In this document: positions 45,167 through 54,385 of the stretch, piece by piece
Layout: each line of letters starts with the position of its first letter
Numbering within the stretch: the first letter of the stretch is position 1
Assembly (NCBI GenBank): GCA_035949375.1
Contig: DASZIG010000129.1
Span: 211,932 to 275,931, forward strand
DNA length: 64,000 bases
DNA from: Gp13-AA77 sp035949375
Lineage (GTDB): Bacteria; Acidobacteriota; Terriglobia; UBA7540
Reading direction: 5' to 3'
Notes under the pieces: model-generated
Told to the model about the DNA's origin: nothing
The model's database searches: none
The model's input: the letters and a program-made list of their open reading frames with translations, nothing else
Position numbers and translations under genes: made by a program

Positions 45167-45726
45167 ACATTCCCGAGTGTCATCGCGAGCAGGAGGTACT
45201 CGAGGCCGTGCGCGCGGGCCGCTGGTCGGGCGCCTGGGGCGAGGAGCTCCGGAAGCACACCGCCGCTTGTCCGGTGTGCGCGGAAGTGGCGCTGGTGGCC
45301 GCAATGCTGCTCGAGGAGCGTGACCTGGCGCAGGCCGAAGTGCGGTTGCCGAGCGCGGGCCTGGTGTGGTGGAAGGCGCAGCGGGCCGCGCGGCGGGCGG
45401 CGGAAGAGCGCGCCACGCAGCCCATTGCGCTGGTGGAGCGCGCGGCCTGGGCTCTGACCCTGTTCGGCGTCTTCGGATTGGCGCTCTGGCAATGGCCGCG
45501 GATCGCGGGGTGGCTCGGCGGCGCGAAGAGCCTCGCCTCGGGGCCGGGATCGGCCTCAAGCTCCGCCCAGTTTACCGCCCAGTTTACTGAACGGGTCGTT
45601 CAAACCTTCCAGAGCCTGGCTCAGGGTTTGGGCGCGCAATCTTCAGGTTATCTCGTGATCGCGAGCGTCGGAGCAGTGCTGGCTCTCATGGGGTTCGCCG
45701 CCTACGTGGTCTGGCGCGAAGAATAG
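45163..45726 (+). CDS. Anti-sigma factor with zinc-finger-like ZAS motif
   Basis: The ATG at 45163 overlaps the sigma stop. The 187-residue protein begins with a sigma-binding helix region containing H-x3-C-x2-C (KHTAACPVCAEV), the ZAS zinc motif. A transmembrane helix (AAWALTLFGVFGLALWQW) lies near residue 100, and a second hydrophobic segment (YLVIASVGAVLALMGFAAYV) ends the protein. It should hold the ECF sigma factor at the membrane until released. The trigger is unknown. Confidence 0.85.
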   Translation: MNIPECHREQEVLEAVRAGRWSGAWGEELRKHTAACPVCAEVALVAAMLLEERDLAQAEVRLPSAGLVWWKAQRAARRAAEERATQPIALVERAAWALTLFGVFGLALWQWPRIAGWLGGAKSLASGPGSASSSAQFTAQFTERVVQTFQSLAQGLGAQSSGYLVIASVGAVLALMGFAAYVVWREE

Positions 45727-45938
45727 TCCCGGGCGGGCCCGCGTTCCACGCTGGTTTCCCAAGCTAGGTTTTTCGAAAAGGAATCGCGGACGGCGCCGCG
45801 GGACACGCGACGCGTCGCCGTGCGCGCGCACTCGTCAGACGCACCAACGCGCAGTCGGCATGAGGAGAAGCCGGTCTTGAACCGCCGGAGATCGGAGATT
45901 CCGAGCGGCGAACCTTTCGGCCGCCGCCCGGCACAGGA

Positions 45939-46238
45939 CTACTTCTTCTTGGGGGGAACGACCGCGTCTTTGAACGCTTTCGCGAGGCGGAACTTCACCA
46001 CGGTCTTGGCCGCGATCTTGATCGGTTCGCCCGTTTGCGGATTGCGTCCCATCCGCGCCTTGCGGGCGGCCTTGACGACTTTGCCGAGACCCGGAATCGT
46101 GAACTGCCCCGAGCTCTTGGCTTCGCGCGTCGCCAGAGTCGCGATCTCTTCCAACACCGCGGCGGCGGTCTTCTTCGCGATTTCGGCCTTCTCCGCCAAG
46201 TGAGTTATGACTTGCGACTTGGTCATCGCTTTCGCCAT
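45939..46238 (-). CDS. HU-family DNA-binding protein
   Basis: The 99-residue protein matches HU/IHF. The helical dimerisation part (TKSQVITHLAEKAEIAKKT) and the DNA-binding arm GRNPQTGEPIKI with its intercalating Pro are followed by FRLAKAFKDAV. An extra Lys-rich tail (VPPKKK) is present. It bends and compacts DNA as a dimer. GAGGAG lies 12 bases before the ATG. It is monocistronic, facing away from the anti-sigma gene. Confidence 0.95.
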   Translation of the reverse strand: MAKAMTKSQVITHLAEKAEIAKKTAAAVLEEIATLATREAKSSGQFTIPGLGKVVKAARKARMGRNPQTGEPIKIAAKTVVKFRLAKAFKDAVVPPKKK

Positions 46239-46514
46239 TTGAGTTTTAGTCTCCTCTCTCTCAGTTAAAATTCTAGCGCCACAGCCTGCATGAGATTAGC
46301 GGCAACTTTAATGAAAGCCCGAACCGGTGTCAAGGCCTTTCCAAGGAAAAGTGCAAAAAAATCCGCGAATCCAGCGGCTTCTGTCAAGGCGGCCCGAGCC
46401 GCGCCTTTCCTCGGCCCTGCACGCTCGACCGCAGCGCCGCGCGCAGTCTGCGCTCGCCTCGCGGTCGCGGGTCCGCTAGAATGGAGAGGCCAGCCCAACC
46501 TCGGGGGTAACGAA

Positions 46515-46730
46515 ATGCCGATCTTTGAGTATCGATGCCGTGAATGCGGCGCAGAGTTTGAAAAAATCGTGCGCTCCGACGGCGACCCGATCGCCTGCGA
46601 GCGTTGCCATGGCCGCAAGCTCGACCGTCTGCTCTCCGTGTTTGCCGTTTCCGGAGCATCCGGCGAGGCCTCGACCGAAAGCGGACCCTGTCCGTGCGGC
46701 GCGCCGCGGCGCGGCATGTGCGGCGACTGA
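46515..46730 (+). CDS. FmdB-family zinc ribbon protein
   Basis: The 71-residue product starts MPIFEYRCRECGAEFEKIV, the classic FmdB opening. Two Cys pairs (CRECG and CERCHG) form a zinc ribbon. The tail carries a Cys-rich CPCGAPRRGMCGD. FmdB proteins are small and widespread, and some regulate amidase genes, but most are uncharacterised. A longer frame upstream lacks the family start. Confidence 0.9.
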   Translation: MPIFEYRCRECGAEFEKIVRSDGDPIACERCHGRKLDRLLSVFAVSGASGEASTESGPCPCGAPRRGMCGD

Positions 46731-46793
46731 GGCCCGCCAAGCCCGCGCCGCGTGAAGGCCTCGTCTCAAGGCCTCGCCTCGAGGGATTGACGC

Positions 46794-47636
46794 ATGCCGA
46801 ACCCGCGCGTTGTGGTGCGCCCGCTCCGAACACCCGGCGAATTCCAGCAGTGCGAGCGCATCCAGGAGAGCGTCTGGGGCGCGCGCGGAATCTCCGGAGA
46901 ACTTCTCCTGGTGACCGCGAAGCATGGCGGGCTTGTGCTCGGCGCCTTCGCCGGCGGGCGGCTTGCGGGCTTTCTTTACGCTTTCCTCGGGCGGCGCCAA
47001 GGCCGATTGATTCACTGGTCGCACATCATGGCGGTGGAATCGGAGTTCCGCGACCGCGGCCTGGGCTTCCGCATGAAGCGGGAACATCGGCGCCTGGCGC
47101 TCGCGCAAGGAATCCGCCTGATCGCCTGGACCTTTGATCCGCTGCAGAGCCGCAACGCCGGGCTGAATATTCACCGCCTCGGCGCCGAAGTCCGCGAGTA
47201 TCTCCCCGATTGCTATGGAAGCTTTCGCAGCAAGATCGAAAGCGGTCTGCCGAGCGATCGCTTCGTGGCGGAATGGCGTCTTACGAGCCGCCGCGTTCGG
47301 GAGAGGCTCGGCGGAAAGCCGCCCGCGGTCGCCGTCGCGGCTCTGCCCGCGGCCAACGAGATCGAGCGGGACGCGCGCGGTTTCGCGGTGAACCGGCGTT
47401 TGCGCCTCAGCCTCACGGCGCCTCGGCTGCTGGTCGAGATCCCGGCCGAGACCGATCGCATGCGCGCTACAGACCTGGAACTCGCGCGGCGCTGGCGTCT
47501 CGAGATGCGGCGCGTATTCCGGCACTACCTTCGGAGGGGATACCGCGTGACGGACTTCGTCTCGGCGCAGGAAGGAGGTCTCAGACGCGCGTGCTACGTC
47601 CTAACGCGGCTTGCAGCCGGTCGCTCCGATGGCTGA
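46794..47636 (+). CDS. GNAT-superfamily acetyltransferase (COG3375 type)
   Basis: The 280-residue protein starts VVVRPLRTPGEFQQCERIQE. It carries the acetyl-CoA loop region IMAVESEFRDRGLGFRMKRE (about residues 80-100) and AWTFDPLQSRNAGLNIHRLG, the signature of the COG3375 group. The second half is a family-specific domain ending RGYRVTDFVSAQEGG and RACYVLTRL. Members are sometimes found near menaquinone genes, but nothing here fixes the substrate. Confidence 0.82.
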   Translation: MPNPRVVVRPLRTPGEFQQCERIQESVWGARGISGELLLVTAKHGGLVLGAFAGGRLAGFLYAFLGRRQGRLIHWSHIMAVESEFRDRGLGFRMKREHRRLALAQGIRLIAWTFDPLQSRNAGLNIHRLGAEVREYLPDCYGSFRSKIESGLPSDRFVAEWRLTSRRVRERLGGKPPAVAVAALPAANEIERDARGFAVNRRLRLSLTAPRLLVEIPAETDRMRATDLELARRWRLEMRRVFRHYLRRGYRVTDFVSAQEGGLRRACYVLTRLAAGRSDG

Positions 47637-47668
47637 CGCATCCGGAGACGGCGGGGAGTGAAGGCGCT

Positions 47669-49954
47669 TCAGGGCGCGCTCGAGGTTTCCGCGCTCCGCG
47701 TCCTGACGGTGCGCGCCCGCGCCTCGAGTTCCGCCGCGTCGTCGTCGCGTCCTCGCTTGCGCATCAGGCCGGCGTAGGTCTCGAGGCACTGCGCCAGGCC
47801 CAGCCGTTCCGCGCCCGTGCCGCGGCCGAGCACGTCCAAAGCGCGAACAAAATACTCGTCGGCAAGGCTGTCACGCTGCTCGCCCTGGTAAAGGATCGCC
47901 AGGTTCTCGAACGTGTTCCCGAGCGCGGGGTGCCGGTCGCCGAGCGCCGCTTTCTTGATTTCTACGGTGCGCAGAAAGAGTCGCTCCGCCTCCGGACCGC
48001 GGCCCTGGTTCGCACAAAACACCGCAAGATTGTTCAGCGTCAGCGCCACGTTCAAGTGCTCCGAGCCAAAGACGGTCTCTTGAATCTCGAGCGCTTGCCG
48101 AAGCCGCGCCTCGGCCTCCGCCGGCTTGCCAGACTCCTTGTAGAGCGCGGCCAGGCGATTCAGTCCGGGAACGAGCGCGGGGTGCGATGGCCCGTGCGCT
48201 TTTTCGCTGATCTCGAGCGCCCGGCGCAGCCGCGCGGCAGCTTGGGCGTTGTCACCAAGCTGCCTTTCGACCTGCGCCAGCTTCTCGAGGGATTGGATCA
48301 CCTCCAGGTGCTCCGGGTCGCTCTCTTCCCACAGACGCCAGGCTTTGCGATACAGCTCGCGCGCCTGGCCAAGCCGGCCGCGGGCGTGCGCGAAGTCGCC
48401 CAAGCGGCCGAGATCGGCGGCGACTGCCGGATGCTCCTCTCCGAAGCGCGCGCGATCGAGCGCCAGAATGCGCGTCCAGCACGCCTCGGCGTCGTCCGTG
48501 CGTCCCTGCTCGGTACAGATCTCCGCCAGGCGCTGGAGCGTGAACACCAGTCCGGGATGCTCTTTGCCGAACGCTCGCTCTTTGAGCGAAAGGATGCGGC
48601 GGTACAGCGGTCCGGCTTCGGCGTAGCGCCCGAGCAGATGATAGAGCACTGCCAGCCGGTTGAGTCCCGGCAGCAACCCGGGATCATGCTGGCCGAATTC
48701 GGATTCGCGCTCCGCGAGCCAGGATCGGATGCGAGTTTCAGCGCCGCCGTCGTCCACCGCGAACACGGCGGCAGGGTCCTCGGCGCCCGAGTCCCGCTTT
48801 GCGGCTTCGGGCTCAGGCTCGATCGGCTTGTGAACCTGCAGACTCGTGCGGGGCTCGGCTTCGGCCGGTCGCGGCGGCTCCGTCGCGACGGTGTCTGCCG
48901 CCAGCGGCTCGGGTTCAGATTCCCGAACCTCGATGCCTTCAGGCTCGGCCGGGGACACTGCGATGGTGGACGCACTTTCGGCCGATGGGTCTCCCTCCGC
49001 GGCGTCCGGAGTGTCGCGCCAGGCATCGTCCGGCGGGGGCTCAGCCTCGGCGTGACGCGGAACTGCGAGCGGTTGTTCCTCGAGGATGGTGTCGCTGACC
49101 TCAAGCAAGGTGGCCGATACATCGCTGATCGCGAGATCGGCCAGCGGCCCTTCGAAGGCGATCCGGTTCAGATCCTCCTCGCTCACGCCCGCGGGCGGAC
49201 CGGCTCCGCTCGATACGGACTCGATGGCCCGCGCGCGCAAAAAAAAGGTCTCAGCCACCGCTTCCCTGCCCTGAACCAGGCTCAACTCGCCGAGGTTCTC
49301 GAGGATGACCGCCACTTCGGGATGAATCGGGCCGAGCGCCTTCTGCTTGATCGCCAGCGCCTGTTTGAAGAACGTTTCCGACTCCGGCACCAGCCCGGCG
49401 GCGAAACAGACGCTCGCAATATTATTGAAGCAACTGCCCACGTTCGGATGTTCCTGGCCGGTGGTATTCATGCCGATGCGGAGAGCACGGATCAGCAGGG
49501 GCAGCGCCTGCACGTGATCGCCCTGCATCCTGTAGATCAGGGCAAGATTGCTCAAACTGGTGGCTACGACCGGGTGCTCCTGTCCGAGCGAGTATTCCTC
49601 CACGTCGATCGCCTGGCGATAGAGCGCAGCGGCTTCGGCAAACTGGCCCTGGGCGCTGTAGACGGCGGCCAGATTGTTCAGGGTCTGCGCCACGCTCAGA
49701 TCATCACCTCCGAGCTTTTCTTCGCGGATTTCCAGCGCCTCGCGGAAGAGCTTCTCGGCTTCCTCGAGCTTGCCCCGGACGCGGCAGGCCTCGCCGAGAT
49801 CATTCAATGCGTCACTGAGACGAAGGTCCGTGCGGCCGAATTGTTGCGCCTCGGCGAGCGCAGTGCGGTACTCCTCCTCGGCCTCGTGGTAGCGGCCTTC
49901 GCTGAACGCGCGATGACCTGTTTCCGAGGCCAGGCGCCAGCGACTCAGTTGCAT
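47669..49954 (-). CDS. Large kinesin-light-chain-like TPR protein
   Basis: ATG 49954 gives 761 residues; a TTG at 50026 is possible. TPRs of the 42-residue kinesin-light-chain kind fill residues about 15-250 and 370-740 (ALNDLGEACRVRGKLEEAEK, TLNNLAAVYSAQGQFAEAAA, HPALVPGLNRLAALYKESGK). An acidic, low-complexity linker with many Glu, Pro and Ala lies near 270-370. There is no signal peptide or catalytic domain. It probably scaffolds protein-protein contacts. A long plus-strand frame opposite it is a GC-bias shadow. Confidence 0.8.
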   Translation of the reverse strand: MQLSRWRLASETGHRAFSEGRYHEAEEEYRTALAEAQQFGRTDLRLSDALNDLGEACRVRGKLEEAEKLFREALEIREEKLGGDDLSVAQTLNNLAAVYSAQGQFAEAAALYRQAIDVEEYSLGQEHPVVATSLSNLALIYRMQGDHVQALPLLIRALRIGMNTTGQEHPNVGSCFNNIASVCFAAGLVPESETFFKQALAIKQKALGPIHPEVAVILENLGELSLVQGREAVAETFFLRARAIESVSSGAGPPAGVSEEDLNRIAFEGPLADLAISDVSATLLEVSDTILEEQPLAVPRHAEAEPPPDDAWRDTPDAAEGDPSAESASTIAVSPAEPEGIEVRESEPEPLAADTVATEPPRPAEAEPRTSLQVHKPIEPEPEAAKRDSGAEDPAAVFAVDDGGAETRIRSWLAERESEFGQHDPGLLPGLNRLAVLYHLLGRYAEAGPLYRRILSLKERAFGKEHPGLVFTLQRLAEICTEQGRTDDAEACWTRILALDRARFGEEHPAVAADLGRLGDFAHARGRLGQARELYRKAWRLWEESDPEHLEVIQSLEKLAQVERQLGDNAQAAARLRRALEISEKAHGPSHPALVPGLNRLAALYKESGKPAEAEARLRQALEIQETVFGSEHLNVALTLNNLAVFCANQGRGPEAERLFLRTVEIKKAALGDRHPALGNTFENLAILYQGEQRDSLADEYFVRALDVLGRGTGAERLGLAQCLETYAGLMRKRGRDDDAAELEARARTVRTRSAETSSAP

Positions 49955-50185
49955 ATCCGATTCTTCGGCGAGGAAGCGAACGCCCGCGAAAAACCATTGG
50001 GTGAGGAGGTCAAGAATCAAAAGCAAGCTCCACCGCGGATCAGTTCCGGCTCTTTCATCTTAGCAGCTTGCGCACTCGGACTGCAGCGCCGGCGGAACGG
50101 TATGAAACCTGAAGGCGGCCCAAAACGTCCTGCAAGTCTGCGGGAATAATGTGGACCTGAAGTCTTGCCGAAAAGGGGGAACAGG

Positions 50186-51322
50186 ATGAATGCTTTTTCG
50201 ATGAGAATGCTGCGCGGCATGGGCGCATTGGCGGTGATCTGCTTGTCGGTGACGGCCGGCGTGGCCGAGACCGCGACTTCGCGGATGGTCGCCGCCGCAA
50301 ACACGTTCCTTTCGACGCTCAATGAGAAGCAGCGGCAAAGCGTGATGTTCGCATTTGACGACGAACAGCAGCGGGCGCGCTGGTCCAATCTCCCGGTGAC
50401 GATGGTTCCGCGAGCCGGCCTGAGCCTCGGAGAATTGAATGCGGCTCAACGTTCTGCCGCTATGGCTCTGGTCTCGTCCGCGCTCAGCCGAAGAGGCTTT
50501 GAAAAGGTGCAACAAATCATGCAAGGGGACGAGATCCTCAAGAGCAATGATGCCAGTCGACCGCCGGGGGGCAACGCCGGCAACGGTCCGCCACCTCCTC
50601 GCGGCAACGGGCCGCCGCCCGGGAATGGAGGGAATCGGCCGCCCGTCGGCGGTCCGCCTGGCGGCGCAATGTTCGGGAAGGATCTCTACTACATCTCGAT
50701 CCTTGGAAAGCCATCCGAGAAAGATCCCTGGATGTTGCAGTTCGGGGGACATCATCTGGCGCTCAACATCACCATCGCCGGTGAACGCGGCATCCTCACG
50801 CCGACACTCACAGGCGCTCAACCGGCGCTCTACACCTTGGGCGGAAAGACCGTGCGGCCGCTCGGCCAGGAAAGCGACAAGGCCATGGCGTTGCTCAACG
50901 CCTTCGACGACGGCCAGCGGAAACAGGCGATTCTGAGCTACCGTCTCGCCGATCTCGTGCTCGGCCCGGGGCAGGACGGCAAGACGATCGTGCCGGAGGG
51001 TCTCAAGGCTTCCGCGATGAGCGACCGGCAACGCGCCATGCTGCTCGACCTGATATCCGAGTGGGCCGACATCATCCACGAAAGCGCGGCCGATGCCCGC
51101 ATGACCGAGCTTAAAGCCGATATCGGCGAGACGTGGTTCGCGTGGAGCGGTCCCACAACCGTTGTTTCCGGAAAAAACATCACGGCCTATTATCGGATTC
51201 AAGGGCCGCACCTGGTTATCGAATACGCGCCCCAGACCCTCGGCGGCGATCCATCCCTGCACGTCCATACGATGTACCGCGACCCGACGAATGACTACGG
51301 ACGGGGAATCACGAAGGAATGA
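50186..51322 (+). CDS. DUF3500 domain-containing exported protein
   Basis: The ATG at 50186 follows AAAGGGGGA. The 378-residue protein has a signal segment (GMGALAVICLSVTAGVA). The DUF3500 features follow: FLSTLNEKQRQSVMFAFDDE, RWSNLPVTMVPRAGLSLGEL and FGGHHLALNITIAGE. A low-complexity Gly/Pro/Asn linker (PPPPRGNGPPPGNGG) interrupts the domain near residue 140. Near the end, HLVIEYAPQTLGGDPSLHVH and HTMYRDPTNDYG hold possible metal-binding residues. The stop overlaps the next start (ATGA), so the pair is coupled to the HupE/UreJ-like gene. The function of the family is unknown. Confidence 0.9.
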   Translation: MNAFSMRMLRGMGALAVICLSVTAGVAETATSRMVAAANTFLSTLNEKQRQSVMFAFDDEQQRARWSNLPVTMVPRAGLSLGELNAAQRSAAMALVSSALSRRGFEKVQQIMQGDEILKSNDASRPPGGNAGNGPPPPRGNGPPPGNGGNRPPVGGPPGGAMFGKDLYYISILGKPSEKDPWMLQFGGHHLALNITIAGERGILTPTLTGAQPALYTLGGKTVRPLGQESDKAMALLNAFDDGQRKQAILSYRLADLVLGPGQDGKTIVPEGLKASAMSDRQRAMLLDLISEWADIIHESAADARMTELKADIGETWFAWSGPTTVVSGKNITAYYRIQGPHLVIEYAPQTLGGDPSLHVHTMYRDPTNDYGRGITKE

Positions 51323-52668
51323 AACCGAGGCGCATCGCCGCAGCCGCGATTTTCCTGGCTCTCGCAGGGGTTGCCTCCGCCCACAGGCTCGATGAATACC
51401 TGCAGGCCACGATCATCTCCGTGGAGAAGGACCATGTTCAGGCGTCCATGCGTCTCGTTCCCGGAGTGGCCGTGTTTTCCTCTGTGATTGCGGGCATCGA
51501 CAGCAACAGTGACGGCGTCCTCTCCAAAGCAGAGCAGTGGGCTTACGCGGAACGCGTGCTGGGCGATCTGTCGCTGGCGGTGGATGGCAATCGCTTGAGG
51601 CCGAGGCTTGTCTCCGTGGACTTCCCGGCAATTGAGGATATGAAAGAAGGACGCGGGGAGATTCACATTGAGTTCATCTCGGATTTACCCCGCGGCGGCC
51701 CCGCGAGAAAACTCACCATCGAAAACCATCACCAGACCGCGATCGCGGCCTACCTTGTGAATTGCCTCGTTCCGCGAGACCACGATATCCGAGTCGTCGC
51801 TCAAACCCGGAACGAGCAGCAGTCGTTCTATCAGTTGGACTATGTGCAGGGCGCCGCTTCTCGAGAACCTGCGCCTCTCAAATGGTGGGCCAGCCTCCGC
51901 GGGTGGACGGCGAGTGTCGGCTTCGCCAGCATATTCGACCTCGGCATGCGGCACATCGCTCGCGGCACGGATCACCTTCTGTTCTTACTGGTACTCCTTT
52001 TGCCCGCGCCTCTGACCGCCTCCGGTTCGCGCTGGACCGGTTTTGCCGGCGGGCGCCGCAGTCTCGTCCGGATTCTCAAAATCGTGACGGCGTTTACGAT
52101 CGGGCATTCGATCACGCTGGCGTTAGCGGCATTGGGCCTCGTCCGCGTGCCCGCTCGTCCGATCGAAGTGCTGATCGCCGTTTCGATTCTTGTGTCGGCG
52201 ATTCACGCTCTTCGCCCGCTTCTTCCCGGGAAAGAGGCCGGAATAGCGGCCGCCTTCGGCCTCATTCACGGCTTGGCGTTCGCCGCCACCTTGGGCGAAT
52301 TGGGGCTCGGCCGCTGGGAGCGTGTGGCCGGCATTCTGGCGTTCAATCTGGGCATCGAAACAATGCAACTGGTCGTGGTGGCCGTGGCCTTGCCGTCTCT
52401 GATCCTCATGAGCCGCACGCGCGCGTATCGATACCTGAGAATCGGCGGCGCGCTCTTTGCCGGGGTCGCTTCCGTGGGTTGGATCGCTGAACGGCTGTTT
52501 GGCGTGCCTAACCCGGTAGGCGGTGTGGTGGATCTCATCGCGCATCACGCCGCTTGGATCGCAGGCGCGTTGTTCCTGATCAGTCTCGCCTGCCGGGGCC
52601 TTCGAGACGTTCTCGATCCGCAAGCTGCAAGACGTGAGATCCTGACGGAAAGCTGCGCGGTGGAGTAA
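51319..52668 (+). CDS. HupE/UreJ family membrane protein with extracytoplasmic domain
   Basis: The 449-residue protein has a signal peptide (AAAIFLALAGVASA), then a soluble domain of about 190 residues opening HRLDEYLQATIISVEKD. That domain contains an EF-hand-like loop (DSNSDGVLSKAE, about residues 55-66). Seven membrane helices follow in the HupE/UreJ_2 pattern: GMRHIARGTDHLLFLLVLLL, the ligand-bearing FTIGHSITLALA, and FGLIHGLAFAATL. Conserved His/Asp residues suggest a metal, possibly nickel, permease, as for HupE. Coupling with DUF3500 suggests a joint metal-handling role; the metal is not known. Confidence 0.88.
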   Translation: MKPRRIAAAAIFLALAGVASAHRLDEYLQATIISVEKDHVQASMRLVPGVAVFSSVIAGIDSNSDGVLSKAEQWAYAERVLGDLSLAVDGNRLRPRLVSVDFPAIEDMKEGRGEIHIEFISDLPRGGPARKLTIENHHQTAIAAYLVNCLVPRDHDIRVVAQTRNEQQSFYQLDYVQGAASREPAPLKWWASLRGWTASVGFASIFDLGMRHIARGTDHLLFLLVLLLPAPLTASGSRWTGFAGGRRSLVRILKIVTAFTIGHSITLALAALGLVRVPARPIEVLIAVSILVSAIHALRPLLPGKEAGIAAAFGLIHGLAFAATLGELGLGRWERVAGILAFNLGIETMQLVVVAVALPSLILMSRTRAYRYLRIGGALFAGVASVGWIAERLFGVPNPVGGVVDLIAHHAAWIAGALFLISLACRGLRDVLDPQAARREILTESCAVE

Positions 52669-52863
52669 TCAGCCGGGGGCTCGATCGACCGCCCAGCTTT
52701 AAAACTTCGCCAATCACCGGAAATTCTTGATCAACACCGCGTCGGTCTGCAACGCCACGCGCGCAGACAACACCGCCTTCGGGCTCTACGCAGGCCAAGG
52801 ATCACACGGCAACATGCGCATGGCGGGAGCGGGGTTCGCCAGAGACTGGAGTCGCTGACCCAG

Positions 52864-53925
52864 TTAGACCAAGTGTTCCTCGGCCTGACCGGCAGGGTCG
52901 TTCTTGCTCAAATCTGTTCTGCTCGCCCACATGGCATTAGGTCGAACAATCCCCAGTTTCCGCATCCGGAATTGCAGGGTGGAGCGGTTAAGCCCCAAGC
53001 GCTTTGCCGCCCCCTTCGGTCCTGAGAGAACCCAGTTGCTCTCCTTCAACGTTTCCAGAATATGCGTCCGTTCGGCTTCCTCAAGAGTCAGGCTCTTCCC
53101 AACCTCCTGAGTGGCGACCCGGCGGACACTTACGTCTGGGATTGGGAATTGAAGTTCCGCACCAGTGGAGATAATGACCGCGCGCTCCGTCAGGTTTTGC
53201 AGTTCGCGGATATTGCCCGGCCAACTGTAGCGGGAGAACGCGTCCATCGTTTCGGTGGAGATCGTCTCGATCGTCTTGTTCATGCGCTGGGAGAAGTCTT
53301 GAACAAAATGCCGCACGAGCAGCGGAATGTCTTCCGGACGCTCACGCAGTGGGGGCAGTTGAATGGGGAAAACGTTCAGGCGATAGTACAGGTCCTCACG
53401 GAATTGTCCACGTGCGACCATCGAAGTGAGATCCTGGTTCGTCGCCGCCACCAGGCGGACGTCGACGTGGTGTGTTTGAGCGCTTCCCAACCGCTCAATT
53501 TCTCGCTCCTGCAGGACGCGGAGCAGCTTGGGTTGCAAACTCAGAGGAAGATCTCCCACCTCGTCCAGGAACAAGGTCCCCTTGTCAGCCAGCTCAAAAC
53601 GGCCGATCCTCTGCGCGATGGCGCCGGTGAACGCGCCACGGACGTGACCGAAGAGTTCGCTCTCAAGCAAATCAAAAGGAATGGCTGCGCAATTCAGCTT
53701 TATGAATGAGCGTCCGCAGCGCTGGCTTAAGTTGTGAACAGCGCGAGCGACCAGCTCTTTTCCCGTGCCCGTTTCTCCCTCGATCAAAACGGTGGAATCA
53801 GTCGGGGCGACAGATTCGACCTGTTGGAGTACGGTTTCCAGGGCCACGCTCGTACCGATGATTTGTTCGAATCGCCGGTCAGCCCGATCCTGGTCAGAGC
53901 GCATGCCTCTTGCCAGCGCTTGCAC
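52864..53925 (-). CDS. Sigma-54 activator (AAA-Fis) without a receiver domain
   Basis: The 353-residue protein has the AAA core: Walker A GETGTGKE (about residues 50-57), the sigma-54-contact loop GAFTGA, Walker B GTLFLDEVGD and an arginine-finger region FREDLYYRLNVF. The C-terminal Fis helix-turn-helix is GAAKRLGLNRSTLQFRMRKL. It lacks the N-terminal REC domain normal for NtrC, or a GAF domain as in FhlA. A stand-alone REC protein ends 36 bases upstream on the same strand, which suggests a split NtrC. It should activate sigma-54 promoters; no clear -24/-12 element was found here. Confidence 0.92.
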   Translation of the reverse strand: MQALARGMRSDQDRADRRFEQIIGTSVALETVLQQVESVAPTDSTVLIEGETGTGKELVARAVHNLSQRCGRSFIKLNCAAIPFDLLESELFGHVRGAFTGAIAQRIGRFELADKGTLFLDEVGDLPLSLQPKLLRVLQEREIERLGSAQTHHVDVRLVAATNQDLTSMVARGQFREDLYYRLNVFPIQLPPLRERPEDIPLLVRHFVQDFSQRMNKTIETISTETMDAFSRYSWPGNIRELQNLTERAVIISTGAELQFPIPDVSVRRVATQEVGKSLTLEEAERTHILETLKESNWVLSGPKGAAKRLGLNRSTLQFRMRKLGIVRPNAMWASRTDLSKNDPAGQAEEHLV

Positions 53926-53961
53926 GGTAGCCTCCTGACGTCTTTGGCCGATCTGTGTGGT

Positions 53962-54339
53962 TCAACTTTCCAACGCTGCCCGAATAGTGGCCACCAGGGC
54001 TTCATCGTCAAATGGCTTGGCGACGAACTCTACTGCGCCAGCCCTCAGCGCCTGCATTCGCATTTTCTCGTCGCCATGCGCCGTGATGAAGATAATGGGA
54101 ATTCGGCACCCGTTGGCATTCAACGTAGCCTGCAGTTGCAGGCCGGACATTCCCGGCATTCGGATATCGGCGATAAGGCAGCCGGTCTCTGCATCTTGCC
54201 CCGAATCCAGGAATTCTTCCGCGGAGGCGAAGGAACGCGCGGGCAAACCAACCGCTTTCATCAGACCCTGCAGCGCGCTCCGAACCGACTCATCGTCGTC
54301 AACAATAGCAACCAAGGTCTTCCTCCTCCGAGCCGGCAT
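53962..54339 (-). CDS. Stand-alone response regulator receiver (REC) protein
   Basis: ATG 54339 gives a single REC domain of 125 residues. The acid pair is in VAIVDDDESV, the phospho-Asp in IADIRMPGMSG, the Thr in FITAHGDE and the Lys in FVAKPFDDE. Sequence style is FixJ-like. No output domain follows; the next gene is the AAA-Fis protein. A palindrome lies 47 bases upstream. It may feed phosphate signals to the AAA-Fis protein or act as a phosphate sink. Confidence 0.9.
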   Translation of the reverse strand: MPARRRKTLVAIVDDDESVRSALQGLMKAVGLPARSFASAEEFLDSGQDAETGCLIADIRMPGMSGLQLQATLNANGCRIPIIFITAHGDEKMRMQALRAGAVEFVAKPFDDEALVATIRAALES

Positions 54340-54385
54340 GTACCACACGATAGCTCGGCACGAACTGCAGCGCAATTATGCTTTG

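Noticed and set aside
45897..45935. Hairpin after the HU gene as an intrinsic terminator
   Set aside because: A GC-rich dyad is possible but no T-run follows, so it was not listed.
47210..50149. A 979-codon open frame on the plus strand
   Set aside because: It lies opposite the TPR gene. The translation is Arg-rich with no domain, while the minus strand reads as clean TPRs; it is a shadow caused by GC-rich codon use.
52680..52858. A frame reading NTASVCNATRADNTAFGLYA as a possible gene fragment
   Set aside because: Short, no start or ribosome site and no family match; left as probable non-coding DNA or an unidentifiable relic.
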